Source: CAILZL01 sp050248275 (GTDB taxonomy: Bacteria > Pseudomonadota > Gammaproteobacteria > Steroidobacterales > Steroidobacteraceae). From it: 64,000 nt of DNA. The DNA lies in contig JBFWSR010000001.1 of NCBI GenBank assembly GCA_050248275.1, positions 248,001 to 312,000 on the forward strand. The letters are read 5' to 3'. The translations under genes and the position numbers were made by a program. Positions 8,257 to 15,832 of this stretch are shown one piece after another (position 1 is the stretch's first letter; the number at the start of each line of letters is the position of its first letter). Under the pieces are notes generated by a model. That model had not been told where the DNA came from and did no database searches. It worked only from the letters and a program-made list of their open reading frames with translations.

Positions 8257-9052
8257 AAAACGTTTTTTCCACACGCAGATTTATCAGGCCAGTCGGCAAT
8301 GGCTGGGCAAACTGCAGCAGTTTGTACTGCCGCCGTGCTGTGTCGCCTGTGGCGCGACAAGCTACCAGTCAACCCCGGTCGTCAAGCGCACGCTGGATTT
8401 ATGCGCTGCCTGTCAGGCGCAACTGCCCACCAACTTGCATGCCTGTCAGCATTGCGGTCTGCCCTTGACTGGCACACAGGCGCCGCTTATCTGCGGTCGC
8501 TGTTTGCGACGACCTCCGCCATACCAGGCCAGCTTTTGCGCCTACGAGTACGCCTATCCCATTGAGCATCTGATCCGTCGTCTGAAATACCACCACGCCT
8601 TGATGCATGCTCAGGTCTTGGGATATCTGCTGGCAGAGTACCTGCGTGACCGGCATGTCGGTCCCTGGCCGGAATGTTTCATTCCCATGCCCTTGCATCC
8701 AGTTCGTTATCGCGCGCGCGGCTACAACCAGGTCATCGAACTGGGTCGTTTTCTGGAACGCGAATTGAAAATCACCATGCGCACCGATCTGGTGGAGCGC
8801 ATCCGGTACACACCTGAACAGGCTGGTCTGTCACGCCGTGAACGCCGCAAGAATTTGCGTCGCGCGTTTTCCGTGACAGCTACAACAACACCGAAACACA
8901 TTGCACTATTGGATGATGTGATCACCACCGGCAGCACCGTGAATGAACTGGCGCAGAGCTTGAAACGTGCAGGGGTGGAACATATCGAAGTCTGGGGCCT
9001 GGCGCGTGCAGCGATGAGAAACGGCATTGAAGTACCCACCGGCTATTCTTGA
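8246..9052 (+). CDS. comF: ComF family phosphoribosyltransferase-like protein
   Basis: The ComF family contributes to DNA uptake in naturally competent bacteria and has a phosphoribosyltransferase fold. The 268-residue protein has an N-terminal zinc-ribbon-like set of cysteines (CCVACG, CAAC, CQHCG, CGRC, within residues 30-90) and the family segment PMPLHPVRYRARGYNQ. It also has a C-terminal PRPP-binding motif LLDDVITTGSTVNEL (about 221-235). A strong AAGGAGGG precedes the ATG at 8246. Its position divergent to bioB is conserved in Pseudomonas-like genomes. The gene is named by family; competence in this organism is not shown. Confidence 0.9.
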   Translation: MVYGKRFFHTQIYQASRQWLGKLQQFVLPPCCVACGATSYQSTPVVKRTLDLCAACQAQLPTNLHACQHCGLPLTGTQAPLICGRCLRRPPPYQASFCAYEYAYPIEHLIRRLKYHHALMHAQVLGYLLAEYLRDRHVGPWPECFIPMPLHPVRYRARGYNQVIELGRFLERELKITMRTDLVERIRYTPEQAGLSRRERRKNLRRAFSVTATTTPKHIALLDDVITTGSTVNELAQSLKRAGVEHIEVWGLARAAMRNGIEVPTGYS

Positions 9053-9160
9053 CGCTTAACTGAATTAGCCAGTCAGCGCGCTTTGCCCACCGCAAAAATT
9101 TCTGGACGCGCGGTCGGCTTCTACATAAAACTAGCCGGCATCGACGGGGGGAGCAGACAG

Positions 9161-9631
9161 ATGCCTGAAACGCACAAGAACTATATCAAGCGCGAAACCA
9201 TCATCGGTATTTTCGCCAATTTGCTGATGGTGACAGCCATTACTTTCGTGGTGTTCGGCGACCTGAAGTTGATTGGGCCTTGGGGCTCCAAAGGGTTCGT
9301 GGCAGACTTTGGCATCCAGACATTTGCCATTGGTCTGATCGCTTCCTTCTTTCCCTCGATCATTACCAGGAAGAGATTGGCAGCGGGCAGCCTGACCTAT
9401 GCCAATACAGTATGGTTTCGTCTGCCACAAAATCTGCTGCTTCGATGTCTGCTGATCGCCTGCGCCACTTTTATTGTAGTAGCGCCCATCAGCGTGGGCA
9501 TCGTCCTGTTGATATGGCCGTCCATGTCCTTTGGGCTGTTTTTCGGTTTGAAAGCCCTGCTGGCAACGGTGACTTGCATCCTGGTAACGCCCGTGGCGTT
9601 ATCGGCTGTGCTGTACAAGGCTCAGAACTGA
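9161..9631 (+). CDS. Small integral membrane protein, unknown function
   Basis: I do not recognise this family. The 156-residue product has a short polar start (MPETHKNYIKRE) and four hydrophobic segments: residues about 12-32 (IIGIFANLLMVTAITFVVF), 50-68, 88-118 and 122-152. The start at 9161 is preceded by GGGGGGAG at good spacing; the frame extends to 9083 without a better site. It lies 108 bp after comF on the same strand and runs towards the leftward extradiol dioxygenase gene. It marks the last core-like gene before the catabolic island. Confidence 0.6.
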   Translation: MPETHKNYIKRETIIGIFANLLMVTAITFVVFGDLKLIGPWGSKGFVADFGIQTFAIGLIASFFPSIITRKRLAAGSLTYANTVWFRLPQNLLLRCLLIACATFIVVAPISVGIVLLIWPSMSFGLFFGLKALLATVTCILVTPVALSAVLYKAQN

Positions 9632-9633
9632 AC

Positions 9634-9675
9634 CAAAAACAAAACCGCGCACGGGCATGCAGCACGTGCGCGGTT
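9634..9675 (-). terminator. Rho-independent terminator of the first ligAB-like operon
   Basis: An 11-bp perfect stem (9643-9653 with 9665-9675, AACCGCGCACG and CGTGCGCGGTT) has an 11-nt loop. Read on the minus strand, TTTTGTTTTTGG follows. It lies 48 bp beyond the stop of the extradiol dioxygenase beta-subunit gene. The + strand lacks a U tract, so it acts mainly leftward. Confidence 0.8.
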
Positions 9676-9722
9676 ATCGACCTGACCTGTCAACCTGTCA
9701 ACCTGTCTGTCAGACAGCTTCG

Positions 9723-10550
9723 TCAGGCGACCTTTAATTCCATAAATGCACAACCCGTCACCCATTCCGGCACAGGCGCATACGCAATAAGCTCGGGTTG
9801 GGTTTTCCCTAGCGCCGCCATTGCGAAGATCCAGTTCTTGATCTCAAGGGCACCGTTACCAGCCGCTTCAATGGTGGCCATTTCTTCGCGAGCAATCAGT
9901 GCATCGATATCGCCTTTGCGCACCAGTTCAATCACTTTTTGGTCCCATTCCTCGTTCACATCGCCCATTCGGGCCATGCCCACCCAGTGACTGAGCCCGC
10001 CGGTGCCCAGAATGGCCACGCGTGTATTTGATGGATAGCTGCGAATCGCATCACCGGTAATTGCACCTATCTTGCGAATTCGTCTGCTTGATATCAGCGG
10101 CTCAACTGCGCAGCTTTGGTAAATAGGCACTATCTTCATGTGGCTGCTCGGCGAAACGGCAAGGTGGTAGGGCAGCATGACGGAGTGATCCAGCGTCAAT
10201 GTCTTCGATACCGCCCAATCGACGTCGTTATCAAAACCCGTCTGCATGATATGTTCGGCAAGACCGGTGTCGTTCTGCACGGGACGTCGGGGAATATTCA
10301 CCCATGGCTCAACCGGCCCTTCAACAGTGCCAATGCCGATCAGACAACGTGGTACGCATTGCGGCCCGAAAATGGTGTAGTGATCGTCGCCGATGATCAC
10401 CACCGTATCGACTTTCAATTCGTTGAGTCGACGGTTCACCGTGGCGAACGCATCCATGACGGTTTTACGCTTTTCGAGAGGCGGTGTGGTGGGGTTCGCC
10501 GTGATCAGCGGGACATGCGGTACCAGAAAACCACCAACGAGTTCTGCCAT
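9723..10550 (-). CDS. Class III extradiol ring-cleavage dioxygenase, LigB-type catalytic subunit (pair 1)
   Basis: Non-heme Fe(II) enzyme expected to cleave a catecholic ring next to the diol (meta cleavage). The 275-residue protein aligns with the LigB fold: metal ligands His12 (LVPHVPL), His57 (GDDHYTIF) and Glu236 (GNGALEIKNW), and the catalytic base His188 in GTGGLSHW. AGGAG lies 6 bp before the ATG, inside the end of the small-subunit gene. It follows the LigA-like gene by 9 bp, so the two form an alpha/beta enzyme. Substrate is unknown; protocatechuate, gallate, aminobiphenyldiol and other diols are all used by relatives. A second, distinct pair lies at 46.9-48.0 kb. Confidence 0.9.
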   Translation of the reverse strand: MAELVGGFLVPHVPLITANPTTPPLEKRKTVMDAFATVNRRLNELKVDTVVIIGDDHYTIFGPQCVPRCLIGIGTVEGPVEPWVNIPRRPVQNDTGLAEHIMQTGFDNDVDWAVSKTLTLDHSVMLPYHLAVSPSSHMKIVPIYQSCAVEPLISSRRIRKIGAITGDAIRSYPSNTRVAILGTGGLSHWVGMARMGDVNEEWDQKVIELVRKGDIDALIAREEMATIEAAGNGALEIKNWIFAMAALGKTQPELIAYAPVPEWVTGCAFMELKVA

Positions 10551-10559
10551 GATTGTCTC

Positions 10560-10835
10560 CTATGCCTCAACCGACCGAGCGGGAGCATTTAATTTGCCGA
10601 GATACTCTTCAATTTTGTCCGAGCCAACGATGGCATTCCATGTCTGCATGATGATCATCGGGTTGACATTGTAGTCCATGAGCTCGCGAACCTTGAGCTC
10701 GCGAACCATTTGCTTCTCTGCATCACCAAGCTGGTAGTGGGTAAGCAGCTCGTCGCGATCTGCGAGAAACGCCTTGTAATGGTCGGGCGAATTGCAGATG
10801 TCCCAGAGTACTCTTTCGACGGAATGAACAGACAT
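10560..10835 (-). CDS. LigA-type small subunit of extradiol dioxygenase (pair 1)
   Basis: A 91-residue helical protein (MSVHSVERVLWDICNSPDHY...) of the protocatechuate 4,5-dioxygenase alpha-subunit family, which covers the active site of the LigB-type subunit. Conserved features include the early VERVLWDI helix, a central RELMDYNVNPMIIMQTW segment and YLGKLN near the end. The ATG at 10835 has GGAGG 8 bp upstream; the longer frame to 10880 has no such signal. The stop overlaps the ribosome binding site of the LigB-type gene. It is the first gene of a two-gene operon. Confidence 0.85.
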   Translation of the reverse strand: MSVHSVERVLWDICNSPDHYKAFLADRDELLTHYQLGDAEKQMVRELKVRELMDYNVNPMIIMQTWNAIVGSDKIEEYLGKLNAPARSVEA

Positions 10836-11515
10836 AAAACCAACCTCCGGTGCCAGGCACCTGCGCAACGCTGCGAACAACCCTTTGAATCATTGCCCCT
10901 TAAAAATACTACCTGCCCTCAACAATCATCCATCGCAACGCTCTAGTTTTGATAAGCGAAAACTGAGCGCGTTTATTCTGAAATGAGCGGCACCTCCAAA
11001 TTTATTCATAGGCACCGTTACGCGCCGGAACGATTCCACTTTTGCAGGACCATGTCAATACGGGCAACCTAGACTGCGCTCCTCGTGAATTCAGCCATGT
11101 TTCCGATAATTTTACGCAGAAAATGCAGTTCGCTATCACAGTATCATTGCCACACCAAAGGCAGGCTTTCATAAAAAACATCAAGGACCGTGAAGCTACT
11201 AGTAGAGTTACAGGAAGTTACTGACTTCGGCCTTGCTCATTAAGTTCCACCTGGCAACCGTTCTGTGGTTTGGACGTAGTCACTGTACGCATCCAGTCGG
11301 CGATAATGGCCAAGAACCTGTGCGGTTCAAGCGCTTACCTGATGCACAGCGTTAAGAGCGTTTAAGAAGTTGCAAATCCGCTCTTTTGGGGTTTCGCAGC
11401 GTGGGAGTGCATATCCCAGCCGTCGGTCAAATTATGGTCTGCTACTCCAAAAAGCGAACGCCCGTCAAAACCCCATAACATCAGGAGCTGCGGGCGTCAC
11501 TAGTCCGTGGACGGT
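10836..11515. other. Intergenic region upstream of ligA-like gene 1
   Basis: About 680 bp lie between the LigA-like start and the end of the SnoaL-like gene, both leftward. I see no coding frame with motifs. Near the right end an inverted repeat ACGCCCG/CGGGCGT (11458-11464 and 11490-11496) with a long loop lies within 60 bp of the SnoaL-like stop. On the minus strand it is followed by TTCGCTTTTTGG, so it may be a weak terminator. The rest presumably holds the ligAB promoter, which I could not fix with confidence. Confidence 0.4.
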
Positions 11516-12118
11516 TTACAGCGGATTGCCTGCCAGCCAGGACTTGCCTCGAGCATACAGTTTCTCGACTTCGGCGCCTTTCAGCTGCGGCATATCCCGC
11601 TTCACCTGGTAACCAATCTGCGTCTGGATATAGGCCAGATGTCGGTAACCTTCCGGAAATTCAGCCAAAGCCTTCTGATCCAGCTCAAGACGCGCGGTCG
11701 GATCAACCGGATCGACGCGGTCTTTTTCATAAATAGGCTGACGCAGGACCAGCCCCCAGCGGCCATTACGCTTTTCGAGAAAATCGTAAAAACGACCGGT
11801 ACACAAGACGTCGCACAACACTCCCTGTACGTTGCCGCGCTGCGAAATGGTCATCTTGGTTTGCGTGACAGCACGATTTCCCGCCAGATCGATTGATGTG
11901 CCGCCCAGGAAATGCAGAATGCTGACACCTTTTGCCCAGCCTTCCTTGGTAACGCGAATGAATTCGTCGGCGGTGCCCTGAAACCAGGTGGCCATCATGA
12001 CACCGTCATCATGCCAAACTGTGCGGAAACGCTCCCAATCGCCAGCGTCACGCCACAGCGCCCAGTTTTGCAGCAGATCGCGGATCGCAAGCCGATCAAT
12101 CAGTTCATCAGTCATCAT
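11516..12118 (-). CDS. SnoaL-like (NTF2-fold) protein
   Basis: A 200-residue protein of the SnoaL-like/NTF2 fold, a superfamily that includes isomerases, dehydratases, cyclases and dioxygenase beta subunits. The N terminus TDELIDRLAIRDLLQNWALWRDAGDWERFRTVWHDDGVM is the usual first helix pair with the conserved acidic D..D pattern. Later strands include GRFYDFLEKRNGRWGLVLRQPIYEKD. The ATG at 12118 has GGAG 9 bp upstream, better than the longer frame to 12217. It is divergent to the flavin reductase and lies beside the first ligAB pair. A role in processing a ring-cleavage or ring-hydroxylation intermediate is plausible but unproven. Confidence 0.75.
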   Translation of the reverse strand: MMTDELIDRLAIRDLLQNWALWRDAGDWERFRTVWHDDGVMMATWFQGTADEFIRVTKEGWAKGVSILHFLGGTSIDLAGNRAVTQTKMTISQRGNVQGVLCDVLCTGRFYDFLEKRNGRWGLVLRQPIYEKDRVDPVDPTARLELDQKALAEFPEGYRHLAYIQTQIGYQVKRDMPQLKGAEVEKLYARGKSWLAGNPL

Positions 12119-12552
12119 TAATGTATTCTCCAGTGTGGCTCCTGCCGATTGCGTCTTGCCTGAAATTGATCGCAACGAAAGGATGGAAAAGCCATGCCTG
12201 AATTGTTGTCCCGCCACAGAGGAACACCAATCAGCATCTATGGTTCACAAGCCAGCAATGGTGCGGCACAAAGCTGCGCAAAGTCAAACTTCAACCGATC
12301 CAGCAGCACTGTGGCTGCGTTGCTTATGGCGCACAGTCAAACCTGCATTTTAAGCGTGCAATTCACCGGAACTTCGCGGTATGGTAAGTTGCGGCATGGG
12401 CCAGAACCCAAAGCGTTATTCTTGAATTATTAATTTAGTAGCTTCATGCAAAACAGTTCGATGGAACCTGCCAGACAGGTCGCGCACGTTAAATCGTCGC
12501 TCGGCAGGAACGATGCGGGTTTAGCGATCTGCAACCACAGGCGTACTCAGAA
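12119..12552. other. Divergent promoter region, SnoaL-like gene / flavin reductase
   Basis: About 430 bp without a credible gene between divergent starts. A weak sigma-54-like match, CGGCAGGAACGATGCG (12500-12515, + strand), has the GG and GC elements 10 bp apart, about 38 bp before the flavin reductase ATG. It is poorer than the candidates upstream of the E1 gene and glnA. Confidence 0.3.
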
Positions 12553-13137
12553 ATGACCATTGACCGTGATTCCTTCAGAGCCGGCATGCGCTGTCTGGCG
12601 GCGAGTGTATGCGTGATCACCACCACGACCGAGGATGGCAAGCGGTTTGGACTGACGGCGACCGCGGTGTGCTCGGTATCGGCCGATCCGCCCACCTTGC
12701 TCGCCTGCGTCAACAGCGCCACCGGCACCTGGACCGCCATTCAGGCGGCGCAGCGTTTTGCGGTAAATGTGCTGTCCGTGGAAGACGTGGAAACCTCCAA
12801 TCGCTTTGCCAGCCCGATTCCGCCGGAAGAACGGTTTATTGAGGGGCTGTGGGACACGCTGGCGACCGGTGCGCCGGTTTTCAAGAAAGCGGTGGTGGCT
12901 TTCGATTGCAGCCTGAACCAGGTGGTGGACGCGAGCACGCACCGCATCCTGATTGGTGAAATTCAGGGCGTGCGTCTGCAGGAGAAGGAGGTCAGTCCGC
13001 TGCTGTATGCACAGGGAACCTATGCAGGCGTTGCTTCCATTGCGACGCTCAAGGGTCCAGTCCCTAATTACATGACCGGCTGGATGTCCTCGGACCCCAG
13101 ATTTCTCGAAGACCCCATTCACTGGGGACGGCTGTAA
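12553..13137 (+). CDS. Flavin reductase (HpaC/HsaB-like)
   Basis: NAD(P)H:flavin reductase of the FMN-binding split-barrel family that supplies reduced flavin to two-component monooxygenases. The 194-residue protein shows the family pattern FRAGMRCLAASVCVITTT (residues 8-25), GLTATAVCSVSADPPTLLACVN (about 33-54) and FAVNVLSVEDVETSNRFA. No oxygenase gene is adjacent. The natural partner in this window is the HsaA-like monooxygenase at 48.0-49.2 kb on the far side of the island. A phenol-type or steroid-type hydroxylase elsewhere in the genome could also use it. Confidence 0.88.
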   Translation: MTIDRDSFRAGMRCLAASVCVITTTTEDGKRFGLTATAVCSVSADPPTLLACVNSATGTWTAIQAAQRFAVNVLSVEDVETSNRFASPIPPEERFIEGLWDTLATGAPVFKKAVVAFDCSLNQVVDASTHRILIGEIQGVRLQEKEVSPLLYAQGTYAGVASIATLKGPVPNYMTGWMSSDPRFLEDPIHWGRL

Positions 13138-13568
13138 CCAGGTAACTCGGTACGGTTTCCAACTCCGCACGAAACGCGCGTCATGAATGCACCATGCTCG
13201 TGCGCATTGACCCTCATCAACGTGGTTGCAGCAACGCGCCAGCCACGCCGGCCACTTCGAACAAAAACATTGCTTGAAAGCAAAACCCTCCTGCAGGCCT
13301 TGGTCAGTGTTTTTACATAGATGCAGTAGCCCGCTTTCATTATTTGCTAACATGCCACGGTGTGAAATCGAATCAATTTCACCCGCATTTCTCGCTTTGG
13401 ACGTCGTGAATTTTCACAGACACCACTGTCGAGACCCATTTTGTTTACTCAAATCGCCTGCTTGGAAACTTCCAAGAAGTCGAATCATTTGACTGGCCTT
13501 GAAAACAGGCACGCGTTGCAGCCTGACAAGCCAGGTATTTAATCCGGACGATCCTGGAGGATTTTTTT
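13138..13568. other. Intergenic region upstream of the OYE-family gene
   Basis: About 430 bp without a gene call. It contains two GTGAA-type dyads, listed separately, and an AT-rich stretch running into the ribosome binding site GGAGG at 13556-13560. The motif AGGCACGCGTTGCA (about 13507-13520) resembles a sigma-54 promoter but its two elements are 2 bp too close together. Confidence 0.35.
13362..13417. promoter_or_regulatory. Two GTGAA/TTCAC dyads, candidate operator
   Basis: GTGAAAT-N7-ATTTCAC at 13362-13382 is a perfect 7-bp dyad. GTGAATTTTCAC at 13406-13417 is a perfect 12-bp palindrome with the same half-site core, centred about 40 bp downstream (roughly four helical turns). They lie 150-210 bp upstream of the OYE-family start. 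This looks like a repeated regulator-binding site, but no regulator gene is adjacent and the regulator is unknown. Confidence 0.4.
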
Positions 13569-14678
13569 GTGACCAGCGCTCTATTCACTCCCATCACGCT
13601 TCGCGGTCTGACCCTGTCAAATCGCGTGGTGGTTTCTCCCATGTGCCAATATGCCTCGGTCGACGGTTCTGCAACGGACTGGCATTTGATGCATCTCGGT
13701 TCACTGTCCATGGGCGCTGCCGGGCTGCTGATGGTTGAAATGACCAACACCAGCATGCAAGGTCGCATTTCCCAGCGTTGCGCAACGTTGTGCACAGATG
13801 CCAATGAAGCCGCCCTGAAGCGCGTTGTGGATTTTTGCCGCGCCTATGGCGTAGCCAAGCTGGGCATACAGATCGGTCATGCCGGCCGCAAGGGTTCGCA
13901 GCAACCGCCAGCAGAAGGTGGCAAGCCTTATACGGCGGAGCAAGGCGCGTGGCAGACAGTGGGACCTTCTGCGATCCCGTTTGGAGAGGGCTGGCCAGCG
14001 CCGCGCGAACTGACCAAAGCCGAAATGCAGCAGATCATTGCCGATCACGTTGCCGCCGTGAAACGTGCCGAGCGTATCGGCTTCGACGTCATCGAGATGC
14101 ACGGAGGACACGGTTATCTCATCCATCAATTCCTGTCGCCGCTTTCGAATCAGCGTAAGGACGAGTATGGCGGTTCCCTGGAAAACCGCATGCGGTTCCC
14201 TCTGGAAGCTTTCAAAGCCATGCGTGCCGCCTGGCCGGAATCCAAGCCATTGGGCATCCGCCTGTCGGCCACCGACTGGGTGGAGGGCGGCTGGAATCCC
14301 GATGAAACCGTGATCCTGGCTCGCGAACTGAAAGCGCTTGGCTGCGACTACATCGACCTGTCGACCGGTGGTCTGGACGCTCGTCAGAAAATTCCTCTGG
14401 CTCAGGGTTATCAGGTGCCTTTCAGCGCGCGTCTTCGTCAGGAAGCCGGAGTCGTTACCATGTCAGTGGGTCTGATCGACAAGCCTGACCATGCCGAACA
14501 GATCATCGCCAAGGGCGAGGCCGATATGGTCGCCATTGCGCGTGGCGCTCTTTATGATCCGCGCTGGGCCTGGCATGCGGCCGAAGCCCTGGGTGTCGAA
14601 ACCGAATACGCGCCCAAGTACAAGGTCTGCCATCCTTCAATGCGCCCACAGTTGTTCCCGCATCGCCGCAAAGACTGA
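13569..14678 (+). CDS. NADH:flavin oxidoreductase, old yellow enzyme family (YqjM-like)
   Basis: FMN-dependent ene-reductase expected to reduce an activated C=C bond. The 369-residue TIM-barrel protein has LFTPITLRGLTLSNRVVVSPMCQYAS with Cys26, as in the thermophilic-like (YqjM) subgroup. It also has the substrate- and FMN-binding EMHGGHGYLIHQFLSPLSNQRKDEYGG region and the phosphate-binding end VAIARGALYDPRWAWHAA. The start is a GTG at 13569 with GGAGG 8 bp upstream. It stands alone, convergent with the CobW-like gene. In a ring-degradation island it may saturate an enone formed after ring opening or reduce a dienone; the substrate is unknown. Confidence 0.9.
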   Translation: MTSALFTPITLRGLTLSNRVVVSPMCQYASVDGSATDWHLMHLGSLSMGAAGLLMVEMTNTSMQGRISQRCATLCTDANEAALKRVVDFCRAYGVAKLGIQIGHAGRKGSQQPPAEGGKPYTAEQGAWQTVGPSAIPFGEGWPAPRELTKAEMQQIIADHVAAVKRAERIGFDVIEMHGGHGYLIHQFLSPLSNQRKDEYGGSLENRMRFPLEAFKAMRAAWPESKPLGIRLSATDWVEGGWNPDETVILARELKALGCDYIDLSTGGLDARQKIPLAQGYQVPFSARLRQEAGVVTMSVGLIDKPDHAEQIIAKGEADMVAIARGALYDPRWAWHAAEALGVETEYAPKYKVCHPSMRPQLFPHRRKD

Positions 14679-14692
14679 TAGCTGGTGAGCCG

Positions 14693-14725
14693 CGTTACAT
14701 CGGCGACACTGCCGCCGATGTAACG
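14693..14725. terminator. Hairpin between convergent OYE and CobW-like genes
   Basis: A perfect 13-bp stem, CGTTACATCGGCG with its complement, and a 7-nt loop (ACACTGC) lie 15 bp after the OYE stop and 74 bp after the CobW-like stop. No long U tract follows on either strand, so it is a likely but not textbook bidirectional terminator. Confidence 0.6.
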
Positions 14726-14798
14726 ACACTCATGAAATTGCGGTGTATCAGCAGTCATTTCGCTGCGCCTCGGCTTTATTCAACCGAGCCAGATTCCT

Positions 14799-15815
14799 TC
14801 AGCGGCGGCGCGCCATGCGCTCAGTCAATTCAAACAGTTCTGGTACTGTCTCAACCGCTGTTTCAAGCGTGATGAACACGATCCGGGTTCTGCGGTCATC
14901 GCTGGGCCATGCAGGCAGCCAGGTCAGGCCATGCAGCAGGCGTTGCGCTCCCTGAATGACTGCCGGTCCTTCGGGATGTTCAGCGACATGAATCAGTCCT
15001 TTCACACGCAGCAGCTCCGGCCCCAGATTGCTGGCCAGTGAAGACAGGAATAGTTCGAGAACCTGCATCGAAACAGGCGTGTCGCGAACAATCGTAAAGG
15101 TGCGTATCCGATTGTCATGAATCCGATGGAAGCGACCGGCGATACTGGTTTGCGGATCGGTCATCTGCATGATCTTGTCGATATAACGTGGCGGATTGGC
15201 AGCGCCTGAGCGTCCTGACAGCAGATCTGCCGGAGAGGTGATCGAGTGCGAATCCAGTATTGGCGCAATCGGATTCAGCGCACGCAAACGGGCATGCAGG
15301 ACATCCACACTATCCTGTGACGGCGCCATGTCCGTCTTGGTAAGGATGATCTGGTCGGCAAGGGCAATCTGCTTCGCCGACTCGAGGTGAGCTTCCAGCG
15401 TGGCGATGCCATTGACCACGTCAACGGTCGCAGTGACATCGTCCATGGCATAACGCGCCGAGATGGTCGGCTCGGAAATGAGCACCTCGATCACCGGCGT
15501 GGGCTCGGCCAGGCCCGATGTTTCAATCACCACCCGGTCGAATGCCGGCACTGTGCCCTGCAGCCGGCGCTGAAACAGATCATCAAGTGCCGAAACCAGA
15601 TCGCTTTTGACCGAACAGCACAGACAACCGTTGGCCAGCAGCACCACTGCATCATCGCTTTGCTGGACGAGATCATGATCAAGGCCAATCTCGCCGAACT
15701 CATTGACGATCACTGCCGTATGCGCGAGTTCCGGGTGGGCAAGCGCCCGGTTAAGGAGCGTCGTCTTACCGCTGCCCAGAAACCCAGTCAGGATCGAAAC
15801 TGGGATGCGCGCCAT
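14799..15815 (-). CDS. CobW/COG0523-family GTP-binding metallochaperone
   Basis: G3E-family GTPases of this type deliver metals to apo-enzymes or act in metal homeostasis. The 338-residue protein has the Walker A GFLGSGKT (residues 11-18), the metal-binding G-C64-L-C66-C67 motif of COG0523, a Walker B-like ETSGLAEP, and TKTD (159-162) as guanine specificity motif. A C-terminal CobW_C-like region follows. It is the last gene of the DoxX-M24-dehydrogenase operon, 17 bp after the aldehyde dehydrogenase. The M24 enzyme in the same operon is a metalloenzyme with an altered ligand set, so it is the obvious client. That link is inference. Confidence 0.88.
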   Translation of the reverse strand: MARIPVSILTGFLGSGKTTLLNRALAHPELAHTAVIVNEFGEIGLDHDLVQQSDDAVVLLANGCLCCSVKSDLVSALDDLFQRRLQGTVPAFDRVVIETSGLAEPTPVIEVLISEPTISARYAMDDVTATVDVVNGIATLEAHLESAKQIALADQIILTKTDMAPSQDSVDVLHARLRALNPIAPILDSHSITSPADLLSGRSGAANPPRYIDKIMQMTDPQTSIAGRFHRIHDNRIRTFTIVRDTPVSMQVLELFLSSLASNLGPELLRVKGLIHVAEHPEGPAVIQGAQRLLHGLTWLPAWPSDDRRTRIVFITLETAVETVPELFELTERMARRR

Positions 15816-15832
15816 GTGCAACTAGAGCCCGG

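Noticed and set aside
9643..9720. Short repeated CCTGTCAA units next to the terminator
   Set aside because: Only about three imperfect 8-bp copies (9690-9715); too short to call a repeat element or CRISPR.
13507..13520. Sigma-54-like motif AGGCACGCGTTGCA upstream of the OYE gene
   Set aside because: GG and GC elements are 8 bp apart instead of 10, which sigma-54 does not tolerate.
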